NCBI GenBank assembly: GCA_002215675.1
Contig: NGFH01000002.1
Span: 140,975-204,974, forward strand
Direction: 5' to 3'
From: Bacteroidetes bacterium 2013_40CM_41_45
Lineage (GTDB): Bacteria > Bacteroidota > Bacteroidia > AKYH767-A > 2013-40CM-41-45
Length of the DNA: 64,000 bases
Positions 44,181 to 54,042 of this stretch are shown piece after piece. A program made the position numbers and the translations under genes. Every line of letters begins with the position of its first letter. The first letter of the stretch is position 1. The notes beneath the pieces are model-generated. The model made no database searches, had not been told where the DNA came from, and saw only the letters and a list, made by a program, of their open reading frames with translations.

Positions 44181-46019
44181 TTAATTTTTATCCCACGAAA
44201 TGGTTAGCAGAGTATAGAGAGCAATATAATTCCAGGTCAATGCCGGGATTTCATACGAAATAATTTTTTCTTTTTTCAGGTAAGATACAGATTCAGCGAA
44301 GTATTCTTTAAAGCCGGGTGTATTGAGCCAGTCCTGTTGTGGCGGCTCGTATCCCACCTTATCTTTTCTCCAGGCAATCTCTGAAGGAAGGATATCACTC
44401 ATGCTTTTACGCAAAACATATTTTGTCCAACCGTTATGGATTAAGAATTCTTCCGGCAGGCTGAAAGCAAATTCCACGAGCTTGTGCGACAAAAACGGCA
44501 GCCGCACTTCTACCGAATGAGCCATAGAGTTCCGGTCGGCATAGCGTAAGAGCTCATTCAACCCGTGGCGTGTGGTGGCATGGTAAAGCATTTCTTTCAG
44601 ATGCGATGGCTTGTAAATAGGATTCTTTTCCTTCTTGTACCTGTTCACGAGTTCCGGTTCAATACCATTAAAAAAAGGAGCATCCGCTTTTTGCATCCTG
44701 CGTTTTATATCCTGCAGGCGATTATACAATTTTTGAGAATAGGACTGGAGGTAAAAATGCAGGGCAGAGGGGAGAGGCATTTTATACCCGTGAAGTTCTT
44801 CCAGGCCAAATTTTACGTCCCTGTATTTTTTTCTACCCTGGCGAAAGAGCTGCATCAGGTAATACGGCCAGTACATGGTATAACCTGCCAAAACTTCATC
44901 GGCTCCCTGCCCGTCCAAAAGAACTTTTATGTTATTGTCCTTTGCAAGCTTCATTACCTCGTATTGCGAAGTAACACTCATGCTTCCAACAGGCCATTCA
45001 TGATGATAGGCGATTTTTTTAAGATTATTAAAGACGGATTCAGCGGAAGGAAGGACAAAATGCGGTTCAACGTTGGAGCTCTGTGTTACAAGATTCATGT
45101 ACGGACTTTCATCCTTGGCAAAACCGGGAAACCGCGCGGAAAATGTTTTCTGCAATTGTCCGCCATGCTTTATTTTATCAATCATCATTACAATGCTTGA
45201 TGAATCCAATCCGCCCGATAAGCTGCTGCCTACCGGAACATCACTCCTCAATCTTCTTTTAACGGATGTAGTAAATAACTCCCTGAATTGTTCCTCTGCT
45301 TTTTCTTCTCCAACGCTTACGGTATGTTCAAAATTTATATCCCAGTATCTTTTCCTGGCAATGTTGCCGTTTAAATCCAGGATTATGTAATGCGCGGCTT
45401 CCAGCTGGTGAATGCTTTCAAAGAAAGTTGTGTGTGTGTCATGCATGTTTTCGCACGTCCCGTAAAGAAGATAATCATACACGTGCTTCATGTTTATTGC
45501 ACGCGGAATGTCAAGTTGAAAGAGTGCTTTCATCTCTGAGGCAAATGCAAAAACATTTTTGTCCTGGTAATAATAAAATGGTTTTTCTCCAAAGCGGTCG
45601 CGCGCGCAAAAAAGATTTTTTTCTTTTTCATCCCAAAGGGCAAAAGCAAACATGCCGTCCAGGTCGTCCAACGCTTTTTCTTTTTTCAGGTCATAAAGCG
45701 CCAGCAGCACTTCTGTATCCGAAGTAGAATGAAACGTGTAATTTTTTTGCAGGAGAAATTCTTTCAGCTCAAGGTAATTATATATCTCACCGTTGAAAAT
45801 TATGGTATATCTTCCGTCTGCATAATGCATGGGCTGACTGCCCGTTTCGGTAAGGTCAATAATTGAAAGCCGCCTGTGACCGAAACCGATATTCGCTCTG
45901 TCATTCGTCCAAAACCCTTCACCGTCCGGCCCTCTATGCGCAATAGCATCCGTCATTTTTTTCAAATGCTCCCGTTGTACGCTGCCTTCAAATGAAAGTA
46001 TTCCTGCTATGCCGCACAT
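44181..46019 (-). CDS. Asparagine-synthase-type amidotransferase (copy 2)
   Basis: A 612-residue class II amidotransferase: Cys2 in MCGIAGILSF, HRGPDGEGFW and FNGEIYNYLEL, then the PP-loop SLSGGLDSSSIVMM. It is very similar to copy 3 at 48284-50101 (both have HRRLSIIDL, GEKPFYYYQ or GEKPFYYHY, SDVPVGSSLSGGLDSS and WRKxKVGxEPP). Probable uronic-acid amidation, by analogy with other polysaccharide loci. Confidence 0.86.
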   Translation of the reverse strand: MCGIAGILSFEGSVQREHLKKMTDAIAHRGPDGEGFWTNDRANIGFGHRRLSIIDLTETGSQPMHYADGRYTIIFNGEIYNYLELKEFLLQKNYTFHSTSDTEVLLALYDLKKEKALDDLDGMFAFALWDEKEKNLFCARDRFGEKPFYYYQDKNVFAFASEMKALFQLDIPRAINMKHVYDYLLYGTCENMHDTHTTFFESIHQLEAAHYIILDLNGNIARKRYWDINFEHTVSVGEEKAEEQFRELFTTSVKRRLRSDVPVGSSLSGGLDSSSIVMMIDKIKHGGQLQKTFSARFPGFAKDESPYMNLVTQSSNVEPHFVLPSAESVFNNLKKIAYHHEWPVGSMSVTSQYEVMKLAKDNNIKVLLDGQGADEVLAGYTMYWPYYLMQLFRQGRKKYRDVKFGLEELHGYKMPLPSALHFYLQSYSQKLYNRLQDIKRRMQKADAPFFNGIEPELVNRYKKEKNPIYKPSHLKEMLYHATTRHGLNELLRYADRNSMAHSVEVRLPFLSHKLVEFAFSLPEEFLIHNGWTKYVLRKSMSDILPSEIAWRKDKVGYEPPQQDWLNTPGFKEYFAESVSYLKKEKIISYEIPALTWNYIALYTLLTISWDKN

Positions 46020-46021
46020 AA

Positions 46022-47179
46022 TTAATGGACCTGCTTATTGTTTTCTGCTGCCAACCCCGAAACAATAGAATGAATCTTTTTCATGTTAGATTCTGAAGTA
46101 AGTATTTTAGCGGCAAGATGTGAATTTTGTTTGTACTGCATTATTTTTTCTGCAGTTAAGCTCTCAATAGCCCCTGCCATATCCTTTGGAGTGAACCCTG
46201 AGCTTACAACCCCAAGCTTGTAATCGTTGACCAGTTTTGCCATCTCATGTGTGGGGGAAACTACCACGCACAGCCTTGCTTGTACAAATTCAAAAATTTT
46301 ATTGGGAAGTAAATTCCGGTTATTGAAGTTGGAAGATGCGAGGCAATAAAATCCAATGTCATACCTATTAATTGTACTGATAATATCATTGAACGGCACA
46401 GGGTCTAAAAAAAAAATATTGGTGTATCCGGCAGCAGCTTTTTTCAACTGGTAATAATATTCACCCCCCTTACCCGTCAGCATAAGATAGAGGGAATATT
46501 TGTTATCCAGGTGCTTCATTGTCTCAATCATCACTTCAATTTTTCTTCCTTCAATAGCGGCCCCATGATGGATTAATTTGATGTTGTCTTCTTTTGTTGC
46601 AACGGGCTCCATATCGTAATAACGCGTTGCATTGGTAATGACATGCGGCAGAATGTTTAGATATTTATGATAACCTTCAGCAATGCTTTGCGAACTGGTA
46701 GAAAATGCCGCTGCCTTCGGGATGTATTTTCTGCATAGAAACCGAATGAAAGGCCTGACAAATATTTTCCATTTTAAATCATCATTAAATTCATCGGGAT
46801 GATAATCATGCGAATCGAAATAAACTTTCGAATAGTTGTCTGCAATACCCAAAGCAAGAGGGAGTGTTTTAATATCATTTGCAATAATGACATCGTATTT
46901 TTTGGGAGACAAATTAGCTACTAAACTTTTTTTGTAATCGTCCCAATAGTAATTGTCATACATCCTGAAAATAAATTGAAACAATCGCGTTAACTTTCTT
47001 GTTATCGAAGATGGTGGTGTTTCATAAATCTGGTAAAAAGGAATATCATTTATCCCGCTGTCACCTTTTGCGCAAACTTCAATATTAAAATCGGGTTGCA
47101 GCGCTTCAATCTGCCTCTGCACTCTTGGGTCAGATTTTAGATCGCTGTAACATAGTATGAGTATCTTTTTTTTATTCAT
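46022..47179 (-). CDS. Glycosyltransferase, GT4-like (paralogue A)
   Basis: A 385-residue GT-B enzyme beginning MNKKKILILCYSDLKSDPRVQRQ and with a donor site LLPNKIFEFVQARLCVVVSP. It is a close paralogue of the next gene: DPRVQRQI, IPFYQIYE and NKIFEFVQARL are shared. Only 2 bp separate it from the asnB-like gene, and 1 bp is shared with the upstream paralogue stop region. Confidence 0.88.
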   Translation of the reverse strand: MNKKKILILCYSDLKSDPRVQRQIEALQPDFNIEVCAKGDSGINDIPFYQIYETPPSSITRKLTRLFQFIFRMYDNYYWDDYKKSLVANLSPKKYDVIIANDIKTLPLALGIADNYSKVYFDSHDYHPDEFNDDLKWKIFVRPFIRFLCRKYIPKAAAFSTSSQSIAEGYHKYLNILPHVITNATRYYDMEPVATKEDNIKLIHHGAAIEGRKIEVMIETMKHLDNKYSLYLMLTGKGGEYYYQLKKAAAGYTNIFFLDPVPFNDIISTINRYDIGFYCLASSNFNNRNLLPNKIFEFVQARLCVVVSPTHEMAKLVNDYKLGVVSSGFTPKDMAGAIESLTAEKIMQYKQNSHLAAKILTSESNMKKIHSIVSGLAAENNKQVH

Positions 47180-48291
47180 TATGAAACCAATTCCCTGATT
47201 AACCTGTAATTATTTTCTGCACTCAATTCCCTGGCGTGTTTATCCGCCTGTGATTTGAAGTAAGGAATTTTTCCTGCAACCTCCATAATGGCTTCTGCCA
47301 TTGACTTCGGACGGTAATCCATACTGGTTTTTCCCAGGTTGTATGTATTTATTAAGTTTTTCATTTCCGGATTGGGAGTAGTAACAATAGCCAGCCTCGC
47401 TTGTACGAACTCGAAAATCTTATTAGGCAAAGCGTGTTGATAATTGAAATTAACTGGAGGAAGCAGGAATACTCCGATATCATATTTATTTATCTCAACA
47501 CAGATTTTATCGGCAGGGACAGGGGGAATAAACTTTACTTTATTATTGCTTTTCTCCTGCAACTTATCCAGATATTTCTGATGGAAAGAAGTCAACATTA
47601 AATAAAGGATAAAGCGGTCCGGTAAATACTCCATCATCTCTATTGTTCTTTCAATTTTTCTTTCAGGTATAGCGGCTCCGTGATGGATAAGCTTGATCGG
47701 AGGTTGAGTTGGAGAGGGAGAAAGTTCCCTGTATTCTCCTGCGTTGGATACCACCACAGGTTTTATACCTGTGAACCTGTAGTATTCATTTGCAATAGCA
47801 TCACTTACAGTAGAAAAGGAATTAACTTTCGGGATATACGTTTTACATAAGTACCCGATAAAAGGTTGGTACATAAATTTCCACATTAAAGATGCCCATT
47901 CCCGGGGGTGGTATTCATGTGCATCAAAATATACATGAGCTTTTGTCTTTTCTTTTATCGCCAGGGCCAGCGGAAGGGTATTAATATCGTTGGCAACGAT
48001 AGCATCAACCTGTTGATTCATATATTTTTTTACAATCTCTTTTTTGTAATCGTCCCAATAGAATGATTCGAATTGCCCGGTGAATAACCAAAAAATCCGT
48101 TTCAGTTTTCTTGTCAATGAAAATGGAGGTGCTTCGTATATCTGGTAAAACGGAATGCCTTTTATTCCACTCTCACCTGTAGCGCAAACTTCAATCTTGA
48201 AATCGGGCATCAGCGCAGCAATTTGTCTTTGCACCCTGGGGTCGGATACAAGATTACTATATGACAGGATCAGCACTTTTTTCTTATCCAT
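47179..48291 (-). CDS. Glycosyltransferase, GT4-like (paralogue B)
   Basis: A 370-residue GT-B enzyme starting MDKKKVLILSYSNLVSDPRV, with donor site ALPNKIFEFVQARLAIVTTP. The ATG at 48291 is chosen: a start 34 codons upstream would run deep into the asnB-like gene and add non-homologous residues, whereas this start aligns with paralogue A. It overlaps the upstream asnB-like stop by 8 bp. Confidence 0.88.
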   Translation of the reverse strand: MDKKKVLILSYSNLVSDPRVQRQIAALMPDFKIEVCATGESGIKGIPFYQIYEAPPFSLTRKLKRIFWLFTGQFESFYWDDYKKEIVKKYMNQQVDAIVANDINTLPLALAIKEKTKAHVYFDAHEYHPREWASLMWKFMYQPFIGYLCKTYIPKVNSFSTVSDAIANEYYRFTGIKPVVVSNAGEYRELSPSPTQPPIKLIHHGAAIPERKIERTIEMMEYLPDRFILYLMLTSFHQKYLDKLQEKSNNKVKFIPPVPADKICVEINKYDIGVFLLPPVNFNYQHALPNKIFEFVQARLAIVTTPNPEMKNLINTYNLGKTSMDYRPKSMAEAIMEVAGKIPYFKSQADKHARELSAENNYRLIRELVS

Positions 48292-50101
48292 TATTAAACA
48301 GCTTGTAAACCATAAGGTATTCCCATACTTTATTTTTTTTGATGCCGCTTTCTTCCAGGATTTTTTCATTAACCAGCCAGCGAACAGCTTCATTGCACCT
48401 TTCTTTCATCAATGTTGTATTCATCCACTGGTCATGCGGAGGTTCAAAGCCGACTTTTTCCTTTCGCCATGTTATTTCAGAGGGAATTATTCCTGCAAAT
48501 GATTTGCGAAGCATGTATTTTGTCCAGCCGTTATGTATTTTGTAAACAGAAGGCAAACTGTAAACAAACTCTACCAATTCATGACTTAAAAACGGAAGAC
48601 GCACTTCACGAGAGAAAGCCATGGAATTCCTGTCGCCATACCGCAGGAGCGCTTCAAACATTCCGTTTACTCTCAGGGTATAATTTAAATGATGATTGAG
48701 CGATGGGCTGAAGGTGAGCGGCTTGTAACTGGCTGCTTTATATTGATTGTAAAAGTCGCGGTGAAGATCGTTATGAGGCAGCGCGCCTGCCCTTAGATTC
48801 AAATATGAATTATACAGATTCGGAAATTTTGCCTGCAGCTTAAATTTCCAGTCAGGAATAAAATGATTTCCTCCCCATTTTTTATAGGTACCATATTCTT
48901 CTGCAAACAAAGTTTTATCTGACGCATACAGTTCCTGGAAAAAAGTTCTGAAGTAATAAACATAACCGGCAAGCACTTCATCGGAACCCTGCCCGTCAAG
49001 CAGCACCACCGTACTATTCTGCCGTGCCAGCTTCATCACCTCCCACTGTGCGAACTGGCTGCCGGTAGCCACGGGCTCCTCATGATGATAAAAAAAAGTA
49101 TCAAGCTCCTTCGACAATGTTTCTGCATCAGGTATTGTAAAATAAGATGACACTTTAGTCTGCTCAGCAACCATTTTCATGTACTTCGTTTCATCTTTTT
49201 CAAACCCGGGAAACGAAGCTGAAAATGTTTTTTGTCCTGAAGAGAGGTTGAATGAATTAAGAATACACACAATAGTTGAACTGTCGAGCCCGCCTGATAA
49301 GCTGGAACCTACCGGCACGTCAGAACGTAATCGTTTTTTTACGGATGTTTCCATCAACTCCCTGAACCGGCTGCTCGCTTCATCAAAAGATACAGATGAT
49401 TTTTTATCGAGGTTCAGGTCCCAGTAGCGCTGGTATGCGATGATGGAATTATTTTTCACCACAAGGTAATGAGCCGGCTCAAGCTGCTTAACGTCTTCGT
49501 AAAATGTTTCTGATTTATCAAACGGGTTATAGAGATTTCCGTTGGTGAGATAATTGAAGAGCAGGTTATGGTTGATTAGTTTTTCGATGCCGGCGGCAAA
49601 AAGCGCTTTCATTTCTGAGGCGAACAAAAAATGTTTGCCAGGCACATAGTGATAGTAGAACGGCTTTTCACCGAAGCGGTCGCGTGCGCAAAAAAGGATC
49701 TGTTCCTTGTTATCCCATAAAGCAAAAGCGAACATGCCGTCTAATTCTTCCAGGCATTTTTCTTTTTTAGAATCATACAACGCAAGCAAAACTTCCGTGT
49801 CGGACTGTGTTTGAAATTTATATCCTTGTTTCAGCAGTTCGTCTCTTAATTCTATGTAGTTATAAATTTCCCCGTTGTAAATAATGGTGTACCTGCCCAG
49901 GTAATGCATGGGTTGGCAAGCGCTTTCGGATAAGTCGATAATGGAAAGCCGCCTGTGTCCGAAACCAATGTCTTGCTTTTCAGAAATCCAATGTCCTTCT
50001 CCGTCCGGCCCGCGATGCTTCAAAACATCGGTCATTGTTTTGAGACGGGCGATGGAAATATCACCGGTGTTATGAGAAGCTATCCCTGCAATTCCGCACA
50101 T
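48284..50101 (-). CDS. Asparagine-synthase-type amidotransferase (copy 3)
   Basis: A 605-residue class II amidotransferase: Cys2 in MCGIAGIASH, HRGPDGEGHW, YNGEIYNYIEL, and PP-loop SLSGGLDSSTIVCI. It resembles copy 2 along its whole length. It is the first gene of this part of the minus-strand locus and diverges from the plus-strand operon at 50279, with a 177-bp shared promoter region that contains no perfect consensus. Confidence 0.86.
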   Translation of the reverse strand: MCGIAGIASHNTGDISIARLKTMTDVLKHRGPDGEGHWISEKQDIGFGHRRLSIIDLSESACQPMHYLGRYTIIYNGEIYNYIELRDELLKQGYKFQTQSDTEVLLALYDSKKEKCLEELDGMFAFALWDNKEQILFCARDRFGEKPFYYHYVPGKHFLFASEMKALFAAGIEKLINHNLLFNYLTNGNLYNPFDKSETFYEDVKQLEPAHYLVVKNNSIIAYQRYWDLNLDKKSSVSFDEASSRFRELMETSVKKRLRSDVPVGSSLSGGLDSSTIVCILNSFNLSSGQKTFSASFPGFEKDETKYMKMVAEQTKVSSYFTIPDAETLSKELDTFFYHHEEPVATGSQFAQWEVMKLARQNSTVVLLDGQGSDEVLAGYVYYFRTFFQELYASDKTLFAEEYGTYKKWGGNHFIPDWKFKLQAKFPNLYNSYLNLRAGALPHNDLHRDFYNQYKAASYKPLTFSPSLNHHLNYTLRVNGMFEALLRYGDRNSMAFSREVRLPFLSHELVEFVYSLPSVYKIHNGWTKYMLRKSFAGIIPSEITWRKEKVGFEPPHDQWMNTTLMKERCNEAVRWLVNEKILEESGIKKNKVWEYLMVYKLFNNG

Positions 50102-50278
50102 AACTGGCTCGTTATTTTCATCTTCTTAAAAAGATTAACACTTTACACCAAACCTTATACAAGAGAATGAATTTTTTTGCGGTTCGGCTTTGAGATTAGT
50201 ATACTTTGCATGAATGAATCTCGTCCACAATAATCGATATTTTTTGCATTTCTTTGTGTGATAAGAATTTAATATTAA

Positions 50279-51460
50279 ATGAGTTCAAAAATAAAAGTAT
50301 TATATATTCCAAGTTGGTATCCCAACAGGCATTCTGCTTCGATAGGGCAGTTTTTCAGACGACAGGCGCTGGCTTTAAGGGAAAAATACGAGTTAATTGT
50401 ACTCTATGTCGGCTTTTCGCCATTGAACAAAGAAAAGTTTGAAACAGAATGCAGCCGGGAGGATGGGCTTACGGTTTATAGAATTTATATAAAAGGCAAT
50501 GTTACTTTTTTCATCAGTAATATTTTTGACCTCCGGAATCTTCTTATAGCCTATTGGAAAGGATTCAGGATAATAAAAAAAGAGATGGGTTATGTAAGCG
50601 GAGTTCATATTTGTGTGACTGACCCCGCAGGACTCATTGGATTTCTATGGTTTAAATTAAAAAGAATACCCTATATCATTTACGATGTTTCATCGGTATT
50701 TTTGCAGGCGGATGGCCGTTATTATAGTTTTAAACGATTTAGGAAATATCTTATAGCGCTGGTTATTCGAAACGCTAAAGCAATAGCGGTGGTGGCGACA
50801 CCGCTGAAGAATGCAATGCTTCGGCATAAACTCAGAGCAAATTATTTTATAATCCCACCCACTGCCTTCGAGAGAAAGGAATTTTTTCCGCCTCAAAAAA
50901 AAAATTCTTCTCTCATTAAGATGCTCCATGTTTCCAATCTCGATGCGCGGGCAAAAAACCCCCGATTAATGATAAAAGCAGTTTACGAAGTTTCAAAAAT
51001 CAGGACGGATTTTGTTCTTGACATTGTGACGGGCAACAAGGAGATGAAAAGGGAATTAGAGAAATATGCTGAAGAATTGAATATACGCACCGGGTTAATA
51101 CGGTACCACGAGAATAAAAAGAATGATGCTGAAATAGGAGACATTATGCGCCAGGCAGATTTTTTTATTCTGACAAGTAATTACGATACGTTTGCAACCG
51201 TTGTCTCAGAATCGCTTGCCTGCGGTGTTCCTGCAATTATTACGCGCTGCGAAGGTCCAGAAGATTATGTAACGGAAGAATGCGGAATTATTGCAGAACC
51301 CGGCAACGAAGAGCAAATGATAAAAGCTGTTCTGTATATGCTAGACAATCATCAAAAGTATAACAGGCAAAAAATTGCTGCCTATGCACAACAGAAGTTT
51401 TCCAAAGAGACATTTGTAAAGCAGGTAGGGGACTTATATGAAAAATATTTTGCCTCCTGA
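50279..51460 (+). CDS. GT4 glycosyltransferase
   Basis: A 393-residue GT-B enzyme. The N-terminus is VLYIPSWYPNRHSASIGQFF, and the donor-binding part is SNYDTFATVVSESLACGVPA followed by GPEDYV. It heads a compact four-gene plus-strand operon (gap of 3 bp, then two ATGA overlaps), which also makes nucleotide sugars. Upstream, TTTCTTTG (50249-50256) is a -7 candidate. Confidence 0.9.
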   Translation: MSSKIKVLYIPSWYPNRHSASIGQFFRRQALALREKYELIVLYVGFSPLNKEKFETECSREDGLTVYRIYIKGNVTFFISNIFDLRNLLIAYWKGFRIIKKEMGYVSGVHICVTDPAGLIGFLWFKLKRIPYIIYDVSSVFLQADGRYYSFKRFRKYLIALVIRNAKAIAVVATPLKNAMLRHKLRANYFIIPPTAFERKEFFPPQKKNSSLIKMLHVSNLDARAKNPRLMIKAVYEVSKIRTDFVLDIVTGNKEMKRELEKYAEELNIRTGLIRYHENKKNDAEIGDIMRQADFFILTSNYDTFATVVSESLACGVPAIITRCEGPEDYVTEECGIIAEPGNEEQMIKAVLYMLDNHQKYNRQKIAAYAQQKFSKETFVKQVGDLYEKYFAS

Positions 51461-51463
51461 ATT

Positions 51464-52321
51464 ATGAAGGCGAAAAGTATATTGGTAACGGGCTCGTCTG
51501 GTTTTATTGGCAGTTATTTACTTAAGTCGCTGGCCGCAAAGAAATATAAGATAACCGAATTTAATCATCGGGACGGTGATATTGCGAATACGAAACTTAA
51601 ATTCAAAAACATTGACCACGTCTTTCACCTTGCGGGAAAATCTTTTGTTCCTGACAGTTGGAAAAACCCTGCGGAGTTTTATTATGTAAATGTTATGGGA
51701 GCACTGAACATTTTAGAATTTTGCAGACATAACAATGCGGCCCTTACATTTATCAGTTCTTATGTATATGGTGTACCCGAATCCAATCCTGTGAGCGAGG
51801 AGCATCCTATCAACCCCTCAAACCCTTATGCTCACAGCAAGTTCATAGCAGAAGAAACGTGCAATTATTATCGGAAAAATTTTAATGTGCGAATGGCAGT
51901 CATCAGGCCATTCAATATTTACGGAGCCGGGCAAAATGAAAAATTCCTGATTCCAATGATAATAAAGCAGATGCTTGACAAATCCTGCAAACGAATTGAA
52001 GTGATGGACCTTAAACCGAAGAGGGACTATATTTACATTCGAGATTTAATTAATGCGATGATTATGTTGTTTGAACATGATACATTTGACACTTTTAATG
52101 TAGGGAGCGGAACTTCACTAAGTGTGGAAGAGGTTATCCGTAAAATATTTTTAATTACGGGAATTGAAAAGGAAATCAGCGTCAAACAGGAAGAAAGAAA
52201 AAATGAAATCCCTGAGGTGACTGCAGATATTTCAAAAATTAGAAAAGAAATAAACTGGCATCCGGAATATTCATTTGAAGAAGGCCTTCGTGAAATAATT
52301 AAAAAGCAAAAAATGAAATGA
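51464..52321 (+). CDS. NAD-dependent epimerase/dehydratase
   Basis: A 285-residue extended short-chain dehydrogenase: VTGSSGFIGSYL at the N-terminus, catalytic Tyr-Lys in NPYAHSKFIAEE, and RPFNIYGAGQNEKFL, a feature of GDP-mannose 4,6-dehydratase-like and related enzymes. The substrate is not evident. The stop overlaps the start of the nucleotidyltransferase gene (ATGA). Confidence 0.85.
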   Translation: MKAKSILVTGSSGFIGSYLLKSLAAKKYKITEFNHRDGDIANTKLKFKNIDHVFHLAGKSFVPDSWKNPAEFYYVNVMGALNILEFCRHNNAALTFISSYVYGVPESNPVSEEHPINPSNPYAHSKFIAEETCNYYRKNFNVRMAVIRPFNIYGAGQNEKFLIPMIIKQMLDKSCKRIEVMDLKPKRDYIYIRDLINAMIMLFEHDTFDTFNVGSGTSLSVEEVIRKIFLITGIEKEISVKQEERKNEIPEVTADISKIRKEINWHPEYSFEEGLREIIKKQKMK

Positions 52322-53019
52322 AAGCGATAATTCTTGCAGGAGGCCTTGGTTCAAGATTGAAACCGTTCACTGAAATTATTCCCAAACCGCTGCTGCCCAT
52401 TGGCGAAAAATCAGTGCTGGAAATACAAATTGAGCGCCTGAAAAAATACGGCTTCAATGAAATTTATCTTGCCACCAATTATAAAAGCGACTATGTAGAA
52501 AATTTTTTCGGCGATGGAACACGGTACGGAGTAAAACTTACCATCAGCAAAGAAGCAAAACCGCTGGGAACCGTGGGGCCGCTCACCCTTCTTAAAAAAG
52601 AACTGGATGAACCCTTTATTGTAATGAATGGTGATGTGCTGAGTTTGATGGATTTTGGAAAATTCCATTCATTTTCCGTTACGAAAAAATTACCGCTCAC
52701 CATTTCCATCAAAAAAATAATTACGCCTTACGCTTTTGGAAACATTTTCTTTGAAGAAGATTTCGTCACAGGCCTTGAAGAAAAACCCGACATCATAACG
52801 TACGCTCTTGCAGGAATTTATTCCATGACACCGGAAATTTTTCAGTATATTCCGGAAAATGAATATTACGGTATGGACTTATTAATACGAAATCTTTTGT
52901 CGAAGGCAGTTCCCGTGGCGAAATATGAAACCACCGAGTACTGGCTCGACATAGGCCGAATAGAAGATTACACTAAGGCGCAGGAAGAATATAAACTTCA
53001 CTTTAAAGAGGAGAAATGA
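52318..53019 (+). CDS. Sugar-1-phosphate nucleotidyltransferase
   Basis: A 233-residue NTP-transferase of the RfbA/HddC type. The pyrophosphorylase signature AIILAGGLGSRLKPFTEIIP with IPKPLLPIG is complete, and the metal-binding MNGDVLSLMD follows. It activates a sugar-1-phosphate as NDP-sugar. In this operon it may feed the adjoining dehydratase, although the base and sugar cannot be read from sequence. The length lacks the C-terminal beta-helix or acyltransferase domains of bifunctional enzymes. Confidence 0.88.
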   Translation: MKAIILAGGLGSRLKPFTEIIPKPLLPIGEKSVLEIQIERLKKYGFNEIYLATNYKSDYVENFFGDGTRYGVKLTISKEAKPLGTVGPLTLLKKELDEPFIVMNGDVLSLMDFGKFHSFSVTKKLPLTISIKKIITPYAFGNIFFEEDFVTGLEEKPDIITYALAGIYSMTPEIFQYIPENEYYGMDLLIRNLLSKAVPVAKYETTEYWLDIGRIEDYTKAQEEYKLHFKEEK

Positions 53020-53987
53020 AAAAAATTCTTATTACCGGAGCAGGCGGCTTCATTGGTTCTCACCTGGCAGAATATTGTGTAGAAAGCGGATATAAAGTGA
53101 AGGCGTTTGTCAGGTATAATTCTGCCAATCACCGGGGGTGGCTCGAAGATTCTGTTTACAAAAAAGAAATTGAAGTTGTGGCCGGTGATATCCGTGATTA
53201 CGATTCGGTTCATGATGCGCTCGGGGGCTGCACGGAAGTTTTTCATCTCGCTGCATTAATCGGCATTCCGTATTCTTACGTTTCGCCCCTTGCGTATATC
53301 AAAACAAACATCGAAGGAACCTACAATATACTGGAGGTATCGAAAAAACTGAACCTGGAAAACATCCTGATAACCTCTACGAGTGAAACATACGGCACGG
53401 CACAATATGTGCCGATGGATGAAAACCACCCGCTTGTTGGACAATCACCTTATTCTGCCTCCAAGATTGCGGCAGACCAATTGGCGCTCAGCTATCATCG
53501 CTCCTTTGATTTACCGGTAAAAATTGTTCGCCCCTTCAATACTTACGGGCCGCGCCAATCAGGACGCGCCGTTATTACCACCATTATTATGCAATTGCTA
53601 AAGAATGAAAAAATACATTTGGGAAATCTTAGCCCAACACGCGACTTCACTTTTGTAAAGGATACGGTTGCGGGATTTCTTCGGATTTCTGAGAATAGGA
53701 AACTCAATGGTACGGCCACCAACATTGGGATGAATGAGGAGGTTTCTGTCGGAGAGCTTGCAAAAATCATTGCCGGCATGATGAATAAAGAGATTAAGAT
53801 GGCCAAAAACAAGGAAAGAATGAGGCCTGCCAGCAGCGAAGTGGAGCGCTTGCGATGCGACAACAGCCGCATTTTGAAAACCACAAATTGGAAACCGAAG
53901 TATAACCTTAAAAAAGGATTGCGGGAGACCATAGAGTGGGTTCGAAAAAATCACTCCCGTTTCAAGCACGACATATATAATATCTGA
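53016..53987 (+). CDS. LegB-like NAD-dependent 4,6-dehydratase
   Basis: A 323-residue short-chain dehydrogenase that closely resembles LegB, the UDP-GlcNAc 4,6-dehydratase of legionaminic acid synthesis. Features are TGAGGFIGSHLAEY, LAALIGIPYSYVSP, STSETYGTAQYVP, SPYSASKIAADQLALS with catalytic Tyr/Lys, RPFNTYGPRQSGRAV, SPTRDFTFVKDTV, EVERL and the C-terminal end HDIYNI. The other Leg genes (legC, legI, legG, legF) are absent from the window, so the pathway may be completed elsewhere or the product may feed another amino sugar. It closes the plus-strand operon. Confidence 0.85.
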   Translation: MKKILITGAGGFIGSHLAEYCVESGYKVKAFVRYNSANHRGWLEDSVYKKEIEVVAGDIRDYDSVHDALGGCTEVFHLAALIGIPYSYVSPLAYIKTNIEGTYNILEVSKKLNLENILITSTSETYGTAQYVPMDENHPLVGQSPYSASKIAADQLALSYHRSFDLPVKIVRPFNTYGPRQSGRAVITTIIMQLLKNEKIHLGNLSPTRDFTFVKDTVAGFLRISENRKLNGTATNIGMNEEVSVGELAKIIAGMMNKEIKMAKNKERMRPASSEVERLRCDNSRILKTTNWKPKYNLKKGLRETIEWVRKNHSRFKHDIYNI

Positions 53988-54042
53988 TTGGAAACGCTTG
54001 AAATAACAAACCTAAGTTATACCCGGAATAAACATTTCATAA

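Noticed and set aside
44565-45200. 211-codon plus-strand frame opposite asnB-like copy 2
   Set aside because: Shadow of the coding strand; no motif, and the asnB-like gene has complete active sites over the same DNA.
48292-48393. N-terminal extension of GT4 paralogue B
   Set aside because: 34 extra codons would lie within the asnB-like gene and do not align with paralogue A, which starts at MNKKKILILCYS.
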